Origin: Zoogloea oleivorans
GTDB lineage: Bacteria; Pseudomonadota; Gammaproteobacteria; Burkholderiales; Rhodocyclaceae
Direction of reading: 5' to 3'
Assembly (NCBI RefSeq): GCF_008107625.1
Contig: NZ_SDKK01000001.1
Location: 247,070-311,069 of the forward strand
Length of the DNA stretch: 64,000 nt
In this document: positions 47,801 through 55,512 of the stretch, one piece after another
Layout: every line of letters starts with the position of its first letter
Numbering within the stretch: the first letter of the stretch is position 1
The notes under the pieces: model-generated
What the model saw: only the letters and a program-made list of their open reading frames with translations
What the model was told of the DNA's origin: nothing
Database searches by the model: none
Program-made: the position numbers and the translations under genes

Positions 47801-48909
47801 TTGACGCAAGTCACGTTGCTGCCTTAGCTGGCGCGCCTCAGCGCGCGGCACGGATGCTCTCGGACATGTTGGCCGAGTTGCCAGCGGCGGCCTGGGAGGA
47901 CGGACATGACGATTGGGAGGCACTCCTTCGGGTCGTCAATAGCACGTTCAATCTCATCGAAGCCATTTCGAAGCAGGAAGACATCTCAACGCTGAGCCTA
48001 CCCTTCGGTAAGGCCTCGGAACCAGGCCTCAGCTTCGGGGCTTCGCAGCCCAATCAAGCGCTGCGAACGCAGCTGGCCATTGCCAGAGCTGGGCTCCTGG
48101 CATCGCAGCTTGGCGACGTATCTCCTGTCTACCGGGTTCAGTTGGAAGCAGTGCGAACCTCAAACTTTCCGCTGGTGAGGTTCATCGTCGCCAAGGCCCT
48201 ACTCGCGTTCGAGTTCAACGCTGGGGCTGGCGCAGGGTTCGTTAGCGCACTCGCTGCCTTCGAGCGAGCGTTCAATACCCTCGCATCACTCCCTGACCGC
48301 CAGCAGACCATACAAAGTGATGGCGGCGACACCCCGCCGACCCAGTCCAAGTTGAACGTCGAGGGCTGGTTTGCGGTGTTTGCAGCGGGTGCCATTTGCT
48401 GCGATGGCCCAGTGCAGGCCGTCACCGCGTGGCACGATGAGGCATTGCACACCTGGGGCGCCGGTAGTCCGGTCGTCACAGCACTTGCCGACATGTCCCG
48501 CGGGCTGGCGCTGTCGAATCAGGCTGCCCGCGACGTTGCTTGCGGTCGAGTAGAACGGTCAATTGGCGAAACATTCGGAGCCGCGCTGGCACTCATGCGT
48601 GGCCCCACCCTCGGCCCCGAAGAGACGTTTCGCATCCAGGTTCTTCTGGCATCGGCTACGGTCTGCTTCTCCGAAGGCTTAGTGCTTCAGGTGACATTCG
48701 GCAGAGCTGTGGCAAGGCGATTCACCAGCGTGTGGAAGAAGCTTGCGTCAAGTCCGTTTCTGCTCGTCTCGCCTCGCACCAGCGTTCCCGCGTTGCTTGC
48801 CTCCATCTCCGCAGTTGAGCAAGGCATTGGCTCTATCCGCGTGCTTTTGACTGCTGCTGCCCAAGCCGTTGGAGCAACCCTCGGTGAGGTGGGAACGAGG
48901 CTTGAGTAA
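44842..48909 (+). CDS. Putative antiviral STAND-type protein: Cap4/DUF4297-like nuclease + P-loop NTPase + helical repeats
   Basis: The ATG at 44842 gives 1355 residues; no strong SD is visible. Residues ~20-110 match the Cap4/DUF4297 nuclease pattern: 'GIVYQIWWSIDAW', then 'FLEGAEDLD' (E57/E60, D61) and the PD-(D/E)xK-type 'GQIKH' (Q74, K76). A P-loop NTPase follows: Walker A 'GTIYKGKTT' (322-330) and Walker B 'LVVVDNID' (D379). The ~800-residue C-terminal part is alpha-helical, TPR-like, as in sensors of STAND/Avs defence proteins. Codon use is visibly less GC-biased than in the adjacent paa genes, which hints at transfer. Single gene, no partner. Specific Avs class and activity are inferred. 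Confidence 0.7.
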   Translation: MSSSLNDLPDPFSNPCELAGDPARQAVASIRGIVYQIWWSIDAWLRLRSPDEVIFLEGAEDLDRITSSGAIAGQIKHEAEGLSLNNKRSHEALENFWTLSLRESTRRIDFHYITTASAALERDAQFEGVAGLEAWRIAQTDAEMAARIQAYLVPKLASTSALRAFLTSATSEQVQERLIRRVHWFLDQPGVDSVKQSVDDRLVVRLNHANVTLSYVGTVRDRLHAFACDVLVRPESARRRLGLADLLREIDAATTEHVPVPAMQYQQFQRALQAGAFDLGAALLRAMRLPLPQAPAPLLNRTSLVEHVRLRMTERKAVLLTGTIYKGKTTIAQLVANALCPDAWWFPVASRSGVDTDNLLKAIAASIADESTPSLVVVDNIDLSPSANAAYGQALALLVSRATRSGRGLLLTARGESGEAAQLSDFVGIEAIDVPELSVEEIQQHCLTNGCPEGFSQAWAAFISSTTGGHPKLVQVRIAELGTKGWPAPTPADITSTSLAITTAKQVARRMLSETVSPETAAFVYTAAEATFPLTRPMLLSLTRAVGGIMNGGDVIDSLQGKWLELPLVGRLSVTPMLKGSAAEVWPLDRRQLAHSHIYDAIAGVRSLNVADAAALLFHAYIAHDASRLAHCARNLETIGEETISAAVFQQLVWLPYVSLSEGQRFFEPKPFVSAMLRQLQFSVANQVDSESLLTILARWSDEVRQIPEQEPRAALEVMRCYKLLINRNPRVPLRSKLAAIGTLSKLRGEAADVAEEYGFRFIAQSNGALDGIPASATSSQFYLSLQAPSIRGLKDLAEVLDWLELDSDAEERQAFEAVLHWPLVNSCGAFVHGAWASRHSGETEWAPTVALLSRANAIARRFGLVQFGSEVAKATSIVQCEHLHDHAAAMQTLADAASAFGETATIREQRVNALYQVNDDVGALAVWDSLISDPEATTAIDAFAFRRAGICACRLQRWPLAERYFLAGSAVPAEYRLAITRFGLVVDASHVAALAGAPQRAARMLSDMLAELPAAAWEDGHDDWEALLRVVNSTFNLIEAISKQEDISTLSLPFGKASEPGLSFGASQPNQALRTQLAIARAGLLASQLGDVSPVYRVQLEAVRTSNFPLVRFIVAKALLAFEFNAGAGAGFVSALAAFERAFNTLASLPDRQQTIQSDGGDTPPTQSKLNVEGWFAVFAAGAICCDGPVQAVTAWHDEALHTWGAGSPVVTALADMSRGLALSNQAARDVACGRVERSIGETFGAALALMRGPTLGPEETFRIQVLLASATVCFSEGLVLQVTFGRAVARRFTSVWKKLASSPFLLVSPRTSVPALLASISAVEQGIGSIRVLLTAAAQAVGATLGEVGTRLE

Positions 48910-49199
48910 TCACTGAAGGTTGCCGCCAGCAGCCACTCTAACGACGCCTTGCCCGGTGAGGGACCGAAGTCTGACTGCATTGCTGACATCCAGGTTGGAG
49001 TGGCGACCGACAGCAGCGGGTACGGATACTGTTCCTCGTACTTACGTAAGGGCCATTCAGACCGACTTCATGTTCAACGTCGGCAAGGGGGTTGGCACCG
49101 GCCCTTGAGACGTGCCAGCATCAACGTCCGCAAAGGCCGATAAACCGTCGCTCGCTCAGAAACTACCGGTCGATCAAGGTGACGATTCATGCCGGCGTT

Positions 49200-49460
49200 T
49201 CAATCAAACCGGTTTCTCGCGATTCGGCGCTGACAATTGTCCGAGACGGTGTGCCGCGTCAAGCAAGGCCCGGCTATTTCGCCCTTGCCGTGCATCACCA
49301 TGAACGTTTGCGGCTACACCGCACAGAGGGTTTCCCGGCCGTCCTTTACCGCAAATACTTCGGCGCTGGTGACAATCAGCGTGCGGCCGGGGCGGATGAC
49401 CTGGCCGCGGGCGATGAATTTTTCGCTGTCGGCCAGTGCCAGCAGGTTCAAATTGCTTAC
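49200..49460 (-). pseudogene. Decayed C-terminal fragment of a PaaI-like hotdog thioesterase
   Basis: A minus-strand frame touching the amtB stop reads 'NLLALADSEKFIARGQVIRP' then 'GRTLIVTSAEVFAVKDGRET', then an in-frame TAG (49314-49316) followed by 'QTFMVMHGKGE'. The 'ARGxVIRxGRTLxVxxAEVFAVKDG' pattern is the C-terminal half of PaaI-family thioesterases. The N-terminal half is absent and no start exists. The 48910-49199 stretch before it holds nothing I can identify. Confidence 0.55.
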
Positions 49461-50659
49461 CAGTGGGTTTCCCGGTCCGGCGTGGCGGTGATTTTGTGGA
49501 TCGTCAGGTCAGCGCCGTCGTATTCCTCTTCGGGGTCGAGGCGGATGCCGACGAAGGCTTTCAGGGTGCCATAGACGATGGCGCCTCCGGCCAACGCGAT
49601 GACGATGCCGCCGAGCGTGCCGATCACCTGTGCCATGAAGCTCACGCCGCCCATGCCGCCCAGCGCCTGCGTGCCGAAGATGCCCGCTGCCAGCCCGCCC
49701 CATGCGCCGCACAGGCCGTGCAGAGGCCATACGCCGAGCACATCGTCGATTTTCCAGCGGTTCTGGGTGATGGTGAACAGGCTTACGAACATGCCGCCGG
49801 CGATCAGGCCAGTGGCCAGGGCGCCGATTGGGTGCATCAGGTCGGAGCCGGCACAAACGGCCACCAGGCCGGCCAGCGGGCCGTTGTGGATGAAGCCGGG
49901 GTCGTTCTTGCCGAGGACCATTGCCGCCAGGGTGCCACCGACCATCGCCATCAGCGAGTTGAGGGCGACCAGGCCGCTGACCTTGTCGAGGGTTTGCGCC
50001 GACATCACGTTGAAGCCGAACCAGCCGACGGTGAGGATCCACGCGCCGAGGGCCAGAAACGGAATGTTGGAGGGCGGATGGGCGGCGACGTTGCCGTCCT
50101 TGGTGTAGCGTCCGCGGCGGGCACCGAGGAGCAGCACGGCGGGCAGGGCGATCCAGCCGCCGACCGCATGCACCACCACCGAGCCGGCAAAGTCATGGAA
50201 CTTGGCACCAAAGGCCGCTTCGATCCACGGCTGGATGCCCAGGTTGTCGTTCCATACGATGCCTTCGAAGAAGGGGTAAACAAAGCCCACCAGCACGAAG
50301 GTGGCGATGCTTTGCGGGTGGAACTTGGCGCGTTCGGCAATGCCGCCGGAAATGATTGCCGGGATGGCTGCCGCGAAGGTCAGCAGGAAGAAGAACTTGA
50401 CCATCTCGTAGCCGCTCTTCTGGGCCAGCACTTCGGCGCTGGCGAAGAAGTTGACTCCGTAGGCGATGGTGTAGCCGATGAAGAAATAGGCGAGGGCGGA
50501 GACGCCAAAGTCGGTCAGGATTTTGACCAGCGCATTGACCTGGTTCTTCTTGCGGACCGTGCCGAGTTCGAGAAAGGCGAAGCCTGCATGCATCGCGAGC
50601 ACCATGATGGCGCCTAACAGCACAAAGACAACATTACTGGCGTTACTTGATTGCTCCAT
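49457..50659 (-). CDS. amtB: Ammonium transporter
   Basis: The ATG at 50657-50659 gives 400 residues; the open frame extends upstream but across the sigma-54 promoter. Amt hallmarks: 'MHAGFAFLELGTVRKKNQVN', 'FAGSVVVHAVGGWIAL' and 'WPLHGLCGAWGGLAAG' carry the twin pore histidines, with 'AKFHDF'. About 11 hydrophobic segments. It lacks a long cleavable signal. No glnK is next to it. Sigma-54 control points to induction under nitrogen limitation. Confidence 0.95.
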   Translation of the reverse strand: MEQSSNASNVVFVLLGAIMVLAMHAGFAFLELGTVRKKNQVNALVKILTDFGVSALAYFFIGYTIAYGVNFFASAEVLAQKSGYEMVKFFFLLTFAAAIPAIISGGIAERAKFHPQSIATFVLVGFVYPFFEGIVWNDNLGIQPWIEAAFGAKFHDFAGSVVVHAVGGWIALPAVLLLGARRGRYTKDGNVAAHPPSNIPFLALGAWILTVGWFGFNVMSAQTLDKVSGLVALNSLMAMVGGTLAAMVLGKNDPGFIHNGPLAGLVAVCAGSDLMHPIGALATGLIAGGMFVSLFTITQNRWKIDDVLGVWPLHGLCGAWGGLAAGIFGTQALGGMGGVSFMAQVIGTLGGIVIALAGGAIVYGTLKAFVGIRLDPEEEYDGADLTIHKITATPDRETHW

Positions 50660-50689
50660 TTTGGGCTCCAGAATCGAAGGGGAGCACCA

Positions 50690-50705
50690 AGCAGGTGCCG
50701 TGCCA
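50690..50705 (-). promoter_or_regulatory. amtB: Sigma-54 promoter of amtB
   Basis: Minus-strand TGGCACG-N4-CTGCT: perfect -24 element, one mismatch in the -12 element. It lies about 31 bp before the ATG. The 50706-50836 stretch upstream has GGTGCGC/GCGCAC half-sites that may bind NtrC, but with non-standard spacing. Confidence 0.75.
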
Positions 50706-50836
50706 GTCTGTTTTGCGGAAAAAACCTGCCGGATGAAGGGTTTGTAAATCAAATGCCAGGTTTTAATGCACCTGTAACGTGCGCTTTGTGGATTTGCGCA
50801 CCAAACAAAGGCGCATTTTAAGCGTTCGCGGGTCGC

Positions 50837-51613
50837 TTACCAGGCATTTTCGACTGCAATCTGGGCGGGGGCCGCCAGTCTGCTGAGGCTAAAGCCCCGC
50901 GCCATCAGGGCTTTGTGGGTGTCATGCACCATCTCGGGGCTGCCGCAAATCATGATTCGCGAGTTCTCCAGGGTGAGCGGGATGCCCACCCGGGATTCCA
51001 GCGTGCCATCCCGCAGGAGTTCGGGTATGCGCGCCTGGAGCGCGCCCGGCAGGCTCTCCCGGGTGGCCACCGGCTGGTAGATCAGCTTGTGGCCATGCTC
51101 GCCCCACAGGGGATGCGTGCGCAGTGCGGCGATCTCATGCCGGTAGGCCAGGTCTTCGCCATTGCGGGCGCAGTGCACAAGGATCAGGCGTTCGAAACGC
51201 TGCCAGGTACTTTCGTCCTGCAGGATCGCCATATAAGGAGCGAGGCCGGTGCCGGTGCCCAGCAGCCACAGGTCGCGGCCGTCGGCGAAGCGGTTGGTGG
51301 TGAAGAAGCCGAAGGGCTGGCTTTCGATCATGACCTCGTCGCCAACGGCCAGTTGTTCCAGGCGCGACGTGAAGGCGCCGTCGGGTACCACGATCGAGTA
51401 GAACTCCAGGTAATCCTCCCAGTTCGCCGAGGCCATCGAGTACGCGCGCCACACCGGCGCACCATTGGCCTTGGTCAGGCCGAGGCGGGCGAACTGGCCC
51501 GGCACGAAGCGGAAGCCCGGCGCCCGGGTCAGCCGGAAGGACAGCAGCCGGGGGCTCCAGCGGTGCATCCATAGAATGCGGCTGGTACGCACTTTGTCGC
51601 CGGTTTCGTCCAT
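50837..51613 (-). CDS. fpr: Ferredoxin-NADP+ reductase
   Basis: The ATG at 51611-51613 (258 residues) follows AAAGGGAA; a start seven codons upstream is less likely. 'FVPGQFARLGL', FAD-binding 'RAYSMASANWEDYLEFYSI', 'LLGTGTGLAPYMAIL' (NADP), 'CGSPEMVHDTHKAL' and C-terminal aromatic ending 'VENAW' are those of bacterial Fpr. It balances NADPH with ferredoxin/flavodoxin pools. Confidence 0.9.
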   Translation of the reverse strand: MDETGDKVRTSRILWMHRWSPRLLSFRLTRAPGFRFVPGQFARLGLTKANGAPVWRAYSMASANWEDYLEFYSIVVPDGAFTSRLEQLAVGDEVMIESQPFGFFTTNRFADGRDLWLLGTGTGLAPYMAILQDESTWQRFERLILVHCARNGEDLAYRHEIAALRTHPLWGEHGHKLIYQPVATRESLPGALQARIPELLRDGTLESRVGIPLTLENSRIMICGSPEMVHDTHKALMARGFSLSRLAAPAQIAVENAW

Positions 51614-51648
51614 GATCGTTTCCCTTTGGGTCATCCCACCCGCGTTTC

Positions 51649-51710
51649 TGTAGGTCGGACTGCAGTCCGACTAGGCTGGTTCCGTACGTGTCGTCGGGCT
51701 GAAGTCTGAC
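51649..51710. repeat. Degenerate REP-like palindrome overlapping the aldolase-family gene 3' end
   Basis: Arm TGTAGGTCGGACTGCAGTCC plus GAC (51649-51671) and a diverged partner GTCGGGCTGAAGTCTGAC (51693-51710). The inner part encodes the last residues of the neighbouring class II aldolase protein. Confidence 0.7.
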
Positions 51711-52345
51711 ATCCGAGGGCTGGGGAGACCGGCGCTCAGAACGATGCGGCAGATGTGTTCCAGCCGTTCCACGTGCTCGAAGGCTTCCCACGGGTTGCGG
51801 CCGACAGCGACCACGCCGTGACGATCCAGACCGACGATGTGCGGCATCGGGCCGAGGGCGGGGCGGAACGCCGCTTCGCAGGCAATTGCGAGTTCCTCGC
51901 TGGTGGCAGGCAGGGCCGGCACGTCGGCGCCGACGCGGGTGTAGCGGGTCACCTCCGGAAAATTGGCGCACAGCTCAGCCAGCCGGTGCCCTGCATACAG
52001 GGCGGCCACCGTGTGGGTGGGGTGGAGATGCAGCACGGTGAGCGGGCCGCTGCCGACCGTTGCCTGGATGCGCCGGTGCAGTTCCAGTTCGCCCGACGGA
52101 GGCGGGTAGGCGTCGGCCGATGGTGCGCCGGTTTCGCCGTTGGGCACGAAGACGAACTGGGTCGGCACCAGGCTGTGCTTGACGACTCCGCTGGCCGAGA
52201 CGAGAAAGCCGCGCCGGTCGCTCATGGCCACCGAGATGTTGCCGTCGCGGGTGCTGATCCAGCCTTGTTCATAGGCCTTGCGCATCACTGCGCTGGCTTC
52301 GGCGAGGGTCGGATGTTCGTGCGGGGCTGGGGCTGGCAGGGTCAT
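51671..52345 (-). CDS. Class II aldolase/adducin family protein
   Basis: 224 residues. 'GWISTRDGNISVAMSDRRGFLVSASGVVKHSL' and zinc-ligand motifs 'VLHLHPTHTVAAL' and 'HVERLEHICRIV' are typical of the class II aldolase/adducin family (L-fuculose-phosphate aldolase, MtnB-like). Substrate is not clear. It is divergent from nsrR with shared operators, so it may be NO-responsive. The last ~13 residues come from a palindromic repeat and look added. Confidence 0.82.
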   Translation of the reverse strand: MTLPAPAPHEHPTLAEASAVMRKAYEQGWISTRDGNISVAMSDRRGFLVSASGVVKHSLVPTQFVFVPNGETGAPSADAYPPPSGELELHRRIQATVGSGPLTVLHLHPTHTVAALYAGHRLAELCANFPEVTRYTRVGADVPALPATSEELAIACEAAFRPALGPMPHIVGLDRHGVVAVGRNPWEAFEHVERLEHICRIVLSAGLPSPRMSDFSPTTRTEPA

Positions 52346-52392
52346 GGCGCTCTTTCTGGTGGGTGTTTTGTCGGGTTCTTGAAGCTGAATAT

Positions 52393-52431
52393 AAAAAGCA
52401 TCTTTAAAAGAGTCAACAAAAATGCATCTTT
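52393..52431. promoter_or_regulatory. Likely NsrR operator(s)
   Basis: AAATGCATCTT at 52420-52430 equals one arm of the AAGATGCAT/ATGCATCTT NsrR consensus; a second AAAGCATCTTT starts at about 52395. They lie between the class II aldolase gene and nsrR, and the palindrome is spaced by about 25 bp rather than adjacent, so this looks like two direct half-site copies. Confidence 0.55.
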
Positions 52432-52484
52432 ATGGAGTGTCCCTTATACTGGCGGGGTCAAGTCGATTTCCCGTCCCGTCCGCC

Positions 52485-52955
52485 ATGCACATCACCCAGC
52501 ACACGGATTACGCCCTGCGCGTCCTGATTTTTCTGGCCTCCAACGACCATCGCCTGGCGACAATCCAGGAGATTTCCGAGCGTTTCCAGGTGTCGCGGGC
52601 GCACCTCATGAAAGTGGTGAACCAGCTCATCCGCAATGGCTTCGTCGAAGGGCTTCGCGGCAAGGGCGGTGGCTTGCGTCTGGCCCGCCCTGCGCCGGAT
52701 ATTTCAGTCGGCGATGTCATCCGCAAAATGGAGACGGACCTGGCGCTGGTGGAGTGCTTCAACGAGGACAGCCGTTGCCTGCTGACTGCCAGTTGCCAGC
52801 TCAAGGGTGTGCTGGCCGAGGCCCTTGAAGCCTTCTTCGCCAGCCTTGATCGGGTGTCCCTTGCGCAGATACTCGGCCCGACCCAGCGCCAGATGCTGTT
52901 CATGCCTCGACGCGGCACGCAAACTGATGATACCGGCCCTGACGCCAAGCTATGA
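52485..52955 (+). CDS. nsrR: Rrf2-family NO-sensing repressor NsrR
   Basis: The ATG at 52485 gives 156 residues ('MHITQHTDYALRVLIFLA'). Winged helix with 'TIQEISERFQVSRAHLMKVVNQL' and 'GLRGKGGGLRLARP'. Three cysteines 'VECFNEDSRC' and 'LLTASC' at the NsrR Fe-S positions. NsrR loses repression when NO damages the cluster. It is autoregulated, judging from the ATGCATCTT motifs upstream. Confidence 0.9.
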   Translation: MHITQHTDYALRVLIFLASNDHRLATIQEISERFQVSRAHLMKVVNQLIRNGFVEGLRGKGGGLRLARPAPDISVGDVIRKMETDLALVECFNEDSRCLLTASCQLKGVLAEALEAFFASLDRVSLAQILGPTQRQMLFMPRRGTQTDDTGPDAKL

Positions 52956-52977
52956 CTGACGCATTTCGGCAGGTGGC

Positions 52978-52998
52978 GTGACGAAAAGCGTCACTTTT
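52978..52998 (+). terminator. Terminator after nsrR
   Basis: GTGACG, AAAAG loop, CGTCAC, then TTTT, 23 bp after the stop. Confidence 0.72.
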
Positions 52999-53090
52999 GA
53001 TGAGGAAATGCCTGTTGAAAAGTGTGACTTTTTTCACGAGACACGACGAGTCGCCTGATTCAAAAGGAGAAAGTCATTTTTATGTATTTT

Positions 53091-53105
53091 TGGCACGTCA
53101 ATTGC
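53091..53105 (+). promoter_or_regulatory. pilA: Sigma-54 promoter of the pilin gene
   Basis: TGGCACG-TCAA-TTGC is a perfect -24/-12 match, 66 bp before the pilin ATG. RpoN-PilR control of type IV pilin genes is well known in Pseudomonas. Confidence 0.88.
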
Positions 53106-53171
53106 CTGTAAGAAACCGGACGGGTCGCAAAACCCTGACTGAATTCAACCAAGCAAGTGGAGGTTCTCATC

Positions 53172-53597
53172 ATGAAGAAGCAAGCCGGTTTTACACTGAT
53201 CGAACTTATGATCGTCGTCGCGATCATCGGCATTCTGGCCGCGGTCGCTGTTCCCCAGTATCAGGATTACACCAAGAAGGCCCGTTTCAGCGAAGTGCTG
53301 ACCCTGAGCGATACCTACAAGCAGGCTGTGGCTGTGTGTGCGGCGGACAATCCGACCAACCCGACGACGCCGCTCACTGGTTGCAGTAACGGACTGCTTG
53401 GCGTACCGTCTGCACCTGCCGCTACCACCAACGTGGCCACTTTGGTGACAACCAATGGCATTATTAAAGGTACCGCGACTTCAGCGGCTGATGGTGTCAT
53501 CTCTATCCTGACCCCGACGCTTGATGTCAATGGCACCAACATCACGTGGAAGAACTCTGGTAGTTGTGTAGATAAGGGTTGGTGCAAGAAGGAATAA
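53172..53597 (+). CDS. pilA: Type IV pilin (major or major-like)
   Basis: The ATG at 53172 (SD GGAGG) gives 141 residues. Short leader MKKQAG, PilD cut before F, then '[20 protein letters not shown]' with Glu5. A C-terminal Cys pair ('[13 protein letters not shown]') forms the likely D-loop disulfide. The length and a strong sigma-54 promoter suggest the major pilin. The glycan-modifying cluster downstream could modify it (inference). Confidence 0.93.
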   Translation: MKKQAGFTLIELMIVVAIIGILAAVAVPQYQDYTKKARFSEVLTLSDTYKQAVAVCAADNPTNPTTPLTGCSNGLLGVPSAPAATTNVATLVTTNGIIKGTATSAADGVISILTPTLDVNGTNITWKNSGSCVDKGWCKKE

Positions 53598-53624
53598 CTG
53601 TTTCGTTAGTTTGATTTGTTGAAA

Positions 53625-53652
53625 CAACAAGACCGCTGCGGCGGTCTTGTTG
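53625..53652 (+). terminator. Hairpin terminator after pilA
   Basis: CAACAAGACCGC and GCGGTCTTGTTG are exact 12-nt arms with a TGCG loop; only a weak T-tract follows. Confidence 0.72.
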
Positions 53653-53693
53653 CATTTGAAGGCCGCATGCGTAAAAAGCAGGCCCTAGGATTC

Positions 53694-54320
53694 ATGAAAA
53701 ATTGCCGAGTCGAAGTCTCGCCCAACTGCGACAGCCGTCCTCTCGATGAGGCCGTGTCGCTTGTCGTCGTTCACGCGATCAGCCTGCCCCCGGATCGCTT
53801 CGGCGGTCCGGGCGTCAGGCAACTGTTCCTGAACTGTCTCGACCCATCCGAAGATCCGTTCTACGCGCAGATCCAGCATCTGCGGGTCTCCGCCCATTTC
53901 TTCATCCGGCGCACTGGTGAGTTGATCCAGTTTGTTCCGCCCGAGGCGCGTGCCTGGCACGCGGGTGCATCAACCTGGAAAGGGCGGGAACGCTGCAACG
54001 ACTTTTCCATTGGTGTCGAACTTGAAGGCTGCGACACGTTGCCCTTTGAGCCTGTTCAGTATCAGGTGCTGGCCGAATTGCTGGTGGATTTGGGCGAGCG
54101 TTTTCCGATTGCCGATGTGGTCGGACATTCGGATGTGGCTCCGGGGCGCAAGACCGATCCGGGGCCGTTTTTCGACTGGTGCTTCCTGCGGGATGTGCTC
54201 GCAGGGATCGACGCCCCGGAGAGAATCGCCGGGCTGCTGAGGGGTGTGGCTGGCGGCGGAGACGCCGCGTCGGTGGACCTCATGCGCTGGCCGTTTCCCG
54301 TTACCGCCAGGCCGGGCTAG
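53694..54320 (+). CDS. ampD: 1,6-anhydro-N-acetylmuramyl-L-alanine amidase AmpD
   Basis: The ATG at 53694 (TAGGA five nt upstream) gives 208 residues; earlier in-frame ATGs exist but overlap the terminator region. Zinc-amidase motifs: His in 'LVVVHAIS', 'VSAHFFIRRTGELIQFV', 'AWHAGAS', and 'VVGHSDVAPGRKTDPG'. It is cytosolic and recycles murein; the product feeds beta-lactamase regulation in some species. Confidence 0.92.
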   Translation: MKNCRVEVSPNCDSRPLDEAVSLVVVHAISLPPDRFGGPGVRQLFLNCLDPSEDPFYAQIQHLRVSAHFFIRRTGELIQFVPPEARAWHAGASTWKGRERCNDFSIGVELEGCDTLPFEPVQYQVLAELLVDLGERFPIADVVGHSDVAPGRKTDPGPFFDWCFLRDVLAGIDAPERIAGLLRGVAGGGDAASVDLMRWPFPVTARPG

Positions 54321-54324
54321 GCAT

Positions 54325-55503
54325 CTAGCGCGGCACACTTTCCTTGTGCAGGTGGGAAAACAGGGCTACGTACTGGGAGGTGAGGTGATCCCAGTCCCAT
54401 TTTTTGCGAGCAAAGACGGCTGCGTCCGTACGGATTTCCGCCATGTCGCTGGCGGTGAGCATGTCCTGCAGCGCCGTTAGCCATTCTTCGGGTTGTGTGG
54501 TGGCGGGGGAGTAGGGGACTGCCCGGATCGCTCGTGGAAACGCCGGCGCGCCAGCGGCGGTTTCTTCCGAGATGACGGTGGGGGTGCCACAGGCCAGTGA
54601 TTCCTGGACGACCAATGGAAAGCCCTCGCCGTAGCTGGGCAAAACGAGCACGTCGGCCATTCGGTAGAGTTCGGCCAGGCTTTCTCCATGCTGCCCTTTC
54701 CAGACACGCACTTGCGGGAGCTCCCAGGTGTCTGGATGGCACGGGCCGTCGGGTCCCCAGCCGGCGCACCACCACTGCCAGTCCGGGCGTAGGGCCGCCA
54801 GTTGGCGGATAAAGGCCAGTCCCTTCTTCTCGACGAAGCGTCCGACGAACAGAACCACCGGCTGGTCGGCCGAAATCCCCAGGCCGGCCCGGCGAGCAAG
54901 GCGTTCGGGGGGAGCAAGGGGCGTATAAATCTGCGTATTCACGCCGTTCGGCCAGTAAACGGGGCCCGAGCGGAAGGCGGTAAAGCTCCGGAAGATCTCC
55001 TTCACCCGCGGGCTGATGAAGACCACCTGGCTGGCACGGCCCAGAATGAGGCGTCCGAAGCTTCGGTTGACGCCTTTCAGCACGGCCCTGAGGACCGGGT
55101 TGCGGTAGTCGATGTCGCCGATGTGCTGGGTGATGACGACCGGCTTGCGCCGAAGACGGGCGAGGCAGAACGCCACAATGTTTGCCGGGTAAATGAAGTC
55201 GTGGAGGTGGATGATGTCGGCCTCGCCCACGGCGCCATACAGGGTTTTCCATCCGCGCCAGCCCCACAGCGGCCAGGGAAGCCCGAAGCGCTCCAGGCCG
55301 TTCCAGGCCTTTTGCCCGTCGATGCGTGCATTCGGCAGGGACGGCGCCGGGTCGCAGTCTGCGGCGAGCCAGCGCAGCGCGAAGTGCTTGTTGAGTCGGG
55401 AGGCCAGTTCGCCGGCAACGATTTCCACGCCACCCCGGTGCGCGGGAAAGTAATGGGTAACGACAAGCAGACGCGGTTTGACGGTGGCTGGCTGGCTGGA
55501 CAT
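54325..55503 (-). CDS. Glycosyltransferase family 4
   Basis: 392 residues with a GT-B fold. N-terminal 'LLVVTHYFPAHRGGVEIVAGEL', donor-site 'VVLFVGRFVEKKGL' and 'VLVLPSYGEGFPLVVQESLA' (the E-x7-E motif). Convergent with ampD with only 4 bp between stops. It is the 3' end of a minus-strand glycan run. Donor and acceptor unknown. Confidence 0.88.
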   Translation of the reverse strand: MSSQPATVKPRLLVVTHYFPAHRGGVEIVAGELASRLNKHFALRWLAADCDPAPSLPNARIDGQKAWNGLERFGLPWPLWGWRGWKTLYGAVGEADIIHLHDFIYPANIVAFCLARLRRKPVVITQHIGDIDYRNPVLRAVLKGVNRSFGRLILGRASQVVFISPRVKEIFRSFTAFRSGPVYWPNGVNTQIYTPLAPPERLARRAGLGISADQPVVLFVGRFVEKKGLAFIRQLAALRPDWQWWCAGWGPDGPCHPDTWELPQVRVWKGQHGESLAELYRMADVLVLPSYGEGFPLVVQESLACGTPTVISEETAAGAPAFPRAIRAVPYSPATTQPEEWLTALQDMLTASDMAEIRTDAAVFARKKWDWDHLTSQYVALFSHLHKESVPR

Positions 55504-55512
55504 GAATGGGGG

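Noticed and set aside
50706-50836. NtrC site upstream of amtB
   Set aside because: GCGCC/GGTGC half-sites are there, but spacing does not fit the GCAC-N7-GTGC dyad well enough to call.
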